DNA from: an uncultured Flavobacteriia bacterium
GTDB taxonomy: Bacteria; Bacteroidota; Bacteroidia; Flavobacteriales_D; Crocinitomicaceae
Assembly (NCBI GenBank): GCA_903887095.1
Contig: CAISOQ010000097.1
Span: 1-7,165 of the forward strand
DNA length: 7,165 nt
Reading direction: 5' to 3'
Under the pieces are notes generated by a model. The model was given only the letters and a program-made list of their open reading frames with translations, had not been told where the DNA came from and made no database searches. The translations under genes were made by a program, and so were the position numbers. This document shows positions 5,778 to 7,165 of the stretch, piece after piece; positions within the stretch are counted from its first letter, which is position 1; each line of letters begins with the position of its first letter.

Positions 5778-7165
5778 TTATTCTTCCAGTATCGTTAAGT
5801 TGGCAAATCTCAATAGAACGGTCTTTGCTCCGTGATGTGGGAAAAATATGGTTGCTTTTTTATCGGGACCTTCACCTTCAATTTTTGTCACTTTTCCTTT
5901 GCCAAATCGGTCATGCATGACATTGTAGCCTACTTTTAAATCACCTGATGTTCCTTGTTCACTTTTTCCTGGTCCAACTTTATCGATTGACTTAAAATTT
6001 CCAGCTGTTGAACCGAGTGGCTTGTTTAATCCTCCACCAAAGGGTCGCTCAAAACCACCAGAAAATCCTCCAAGTGATCTTCCTGCTCCTCGTTGGGGTG
6101 TTTCAAAATGCAAGTAATTTTGATCAATTTCATCTATAAATCGACTCGGTTCGGATGTTACTAAACTACCCCAATTGAAGCGCGATGTTGCGTAAGAGAG
6201 TGTACATGAATCTTTTGCTCGCGTAATTGCAACATAAAATAGTCGTCGCTCTTCTTCAAGTTCAGTCCGAGAATTCAAAGCCATTTGAGATGGAAATAAA
6301 TTTTCTTCAAGTCCCACAAGAAAAACATGCGGAAATTCCAAACCCTTGCTTGAGTGAATGGTCATGAGGGTTACATGATTTTTTTCTTCGGTGCTCTCTT
6401 GATCAGCATCTGTGAGAAGCGCAACATCAATCATGAATTCAGAAAGCGACTTATCGGCATCTTCTGGCTGTGAAATCGTAAATTCTTTGATACCCGCCAA
6501 TAATTCTTCAATGTTCTGATAACGCTCTACTTCTTCAGGTCCTTTGTCCTTCTCGTTGTATAATTCTCTTAAAATTCCCGAGGATTTAGCAATTGTTTGG
6601 GCAAGATCATAAGCGTTTAACTTGTCGATTTGGGCACCAAAACTGCTGATCATCGTAGTGAATTCGTACAATTTGTTTTTCGTTCCTGCATTTAGGGCTA
6701 CTGGGTACTGTTGCAAATTGGTAATCACCTCCCAAATACTTACTCCATAGGTTGAAGCTGCAATGATTATATTTTCAATGGAGGTTTTTCCAATGCCACG
6801 CTTGGGATAGTTGATCACCCTTTTCAATGCTTCTTCATCTCTTGGATTAGTTGTTAATCGAAAATAGGAGAGAAGATCTTTGATTTCTTTTCGCTGATAG
6901 AACGAAATACCTCCGTAAATTTTATACGGAATATTTATTTTTCTTAACGCCTCTTCAAAAGAACGAGATTGTTTGTTGGTTCGGTAGAGAATGGCGAAAT
7001 CATTGTAGGTTTCAATACCACTTTGCTTGAGATCAAAAATTTTATTGGTTATGACTTTTCCTTCTTCATTGTCCGTTAGAGTTCGAACTACATTGATCTT
7101 TGCGCCATCGCCATTGTCAGTCCATACCGTTTTTTTGATTTGATCTTGGTTTTTGGAAATGATGC
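5778..7165 (-). CDS. uvrD: UvrD/PcrA-type ATP-dependent DNA helicase, N-terminal part outside window
   Basis: C-terminal 461 residues of a superfamily 1A 3'-5' DNA helicase used in excision repair and in clearing DNA-bound proteins. The frame is open to the right edge. A TTG at 6827 is only a Leu codon in the conserved stretch DEEALKRVINYPKRGIG, not a start. Visible in order (fragment numbering): a segment after motif III (NQDQIKKTVWT), motif IV-type LYRTNKQSR (bases 6963-6989), GGISFYQRKEIKDLLSYFRL, the 2B region, motif V TIHSSKGLEF (268-277, bases 6333-6362), EENLFPS, motif VI VAITRAK (311-317, Arg in place) and the SRFIDEID block. Then comes a Gly-rich linker (about 358-390, bases 5994-6092) and a C-terminal Tudor-like domain (about 408-461: GYNVMHDRFGKGKVTKIEG) as in PcrA. 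Roughly 300 residues are missing, including Walker A, the DExx box and the Q motif. PcrA would be an equally good name. Its TAA directly abuts the tamL TAA. Confidence 0.95.
   Translation of the reverse strand, partial: IISKNQDQIKKTVWTDNGDGAKINVVRTLTDNEEGKVITNKIFDLKQSGIETYNDFAILYRTNKQSRSFEEALRKINIPYKIYGGISFYQRKEIKDLLSYFRLTTNPRDEEALKRVINYPKRGIGKTSIENIIIAASTYGVSIWEVITNLQQYPVALNAGTKNKLYEFTTMISSFGAQIDKLNAYDLAQTIAKSSGILRELYNEKDKGPEEVERYQNIEELLAGIKEFTISQPEDADKSLSEFMIDVALLTDADQESTEEKNHVTLMTIHSSKGLEFPHVFLVGLEENLFPSQMALNSRTELEEERRLFYVAITRAKDSCTLSYATSRFNWGSLVTSEPSRFIDEIDQNYLHFETPQRGAGRSLGGFSGGFERPFGGGLNKPLGSTAGNFKSIDKVGPGKSEQGTSGDLKVGYNVMHDRFGKGKVTKIEGEGPDKKATIFFPHHGAKTVLLRFANLTILEE

Noticed and set aside
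6825..6827. TTG as the start of the helicase
   Set aside because: The codon is a Leu within a conserved helicase block, and in-frame conserved sequence continues upstream to the right edge, including the SFYQRKEIKD and LYRTN motifs.
1..7165. A new defence, mobile or biosynthetic system
   Set aside because: Every gene belongs to a recognisable family, mostly housekeeping, and there are no recombinases, repeats, direct flanking duplications or unusual composition by eye to suggest an accessory island.

Overview
The window reads as ordinary chromosomal DNA from a member of the Bacteroidota, most likely a Flavobacteriales-type organism. The evidence is AT-rich coding sequence, no Shine-Dalgarno-like boxes in front of the starts, matches to the Bacteroidota -7 box (TAnnTTTG), and an Omp85-family protein carried as a lipoprotein (TamL), which is a hallmark of this phylum. 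I cannot place it to genus from the sequence alone.

Layout, left to right. (1) A FAD-dependent oxidoreductase of the COG2509 type runs rightward; its 5' end is cut off by the left edge. (2) A secreted DUF3089 alpha/beta-hydrolase overlaps the end of gene 1 by 11 bp and is probably co-transcribed with it. (3) A TrmH/SpoU-family RNA 2'-O-methyltransferase runs leftward, tail to tail with gene 2 and separated from it by 2 bp. (4) tamL, a TamA/BamA-like outer-membrane lipoprotein, diverges from gene 3 across a 33-bp gap that, with its flanks, holds three candidate -7 boxes. (5) A UvrD/PcrA-type helicase runs leftward and is cut by the right edge; its stop codon abuts the tamL stop codon with no base between them.

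The genes look like housekeeping functions: RNA modification, outer-membrane assembly and DNA repair, plus two less well characterised enzymes. They do not form one pathway. Only genes 1 and 2 look like an operon. Packing is extreme, with 35 non-coding bases in the whole window (2347-2348 and 3078-3110). I see no tRNA, rRNA, CRISPR array, insertion sequence, phage gene or toxin-antitoxin pair, and nothing I can defend as a new multi-gene system. The points most worth a second look are the divergent promoter cluster between genes 3 and 4, a strongly basic segment near the N-terminus of TamL, the absence of TamB beside TamL, and the zero-gap convergent junctions.
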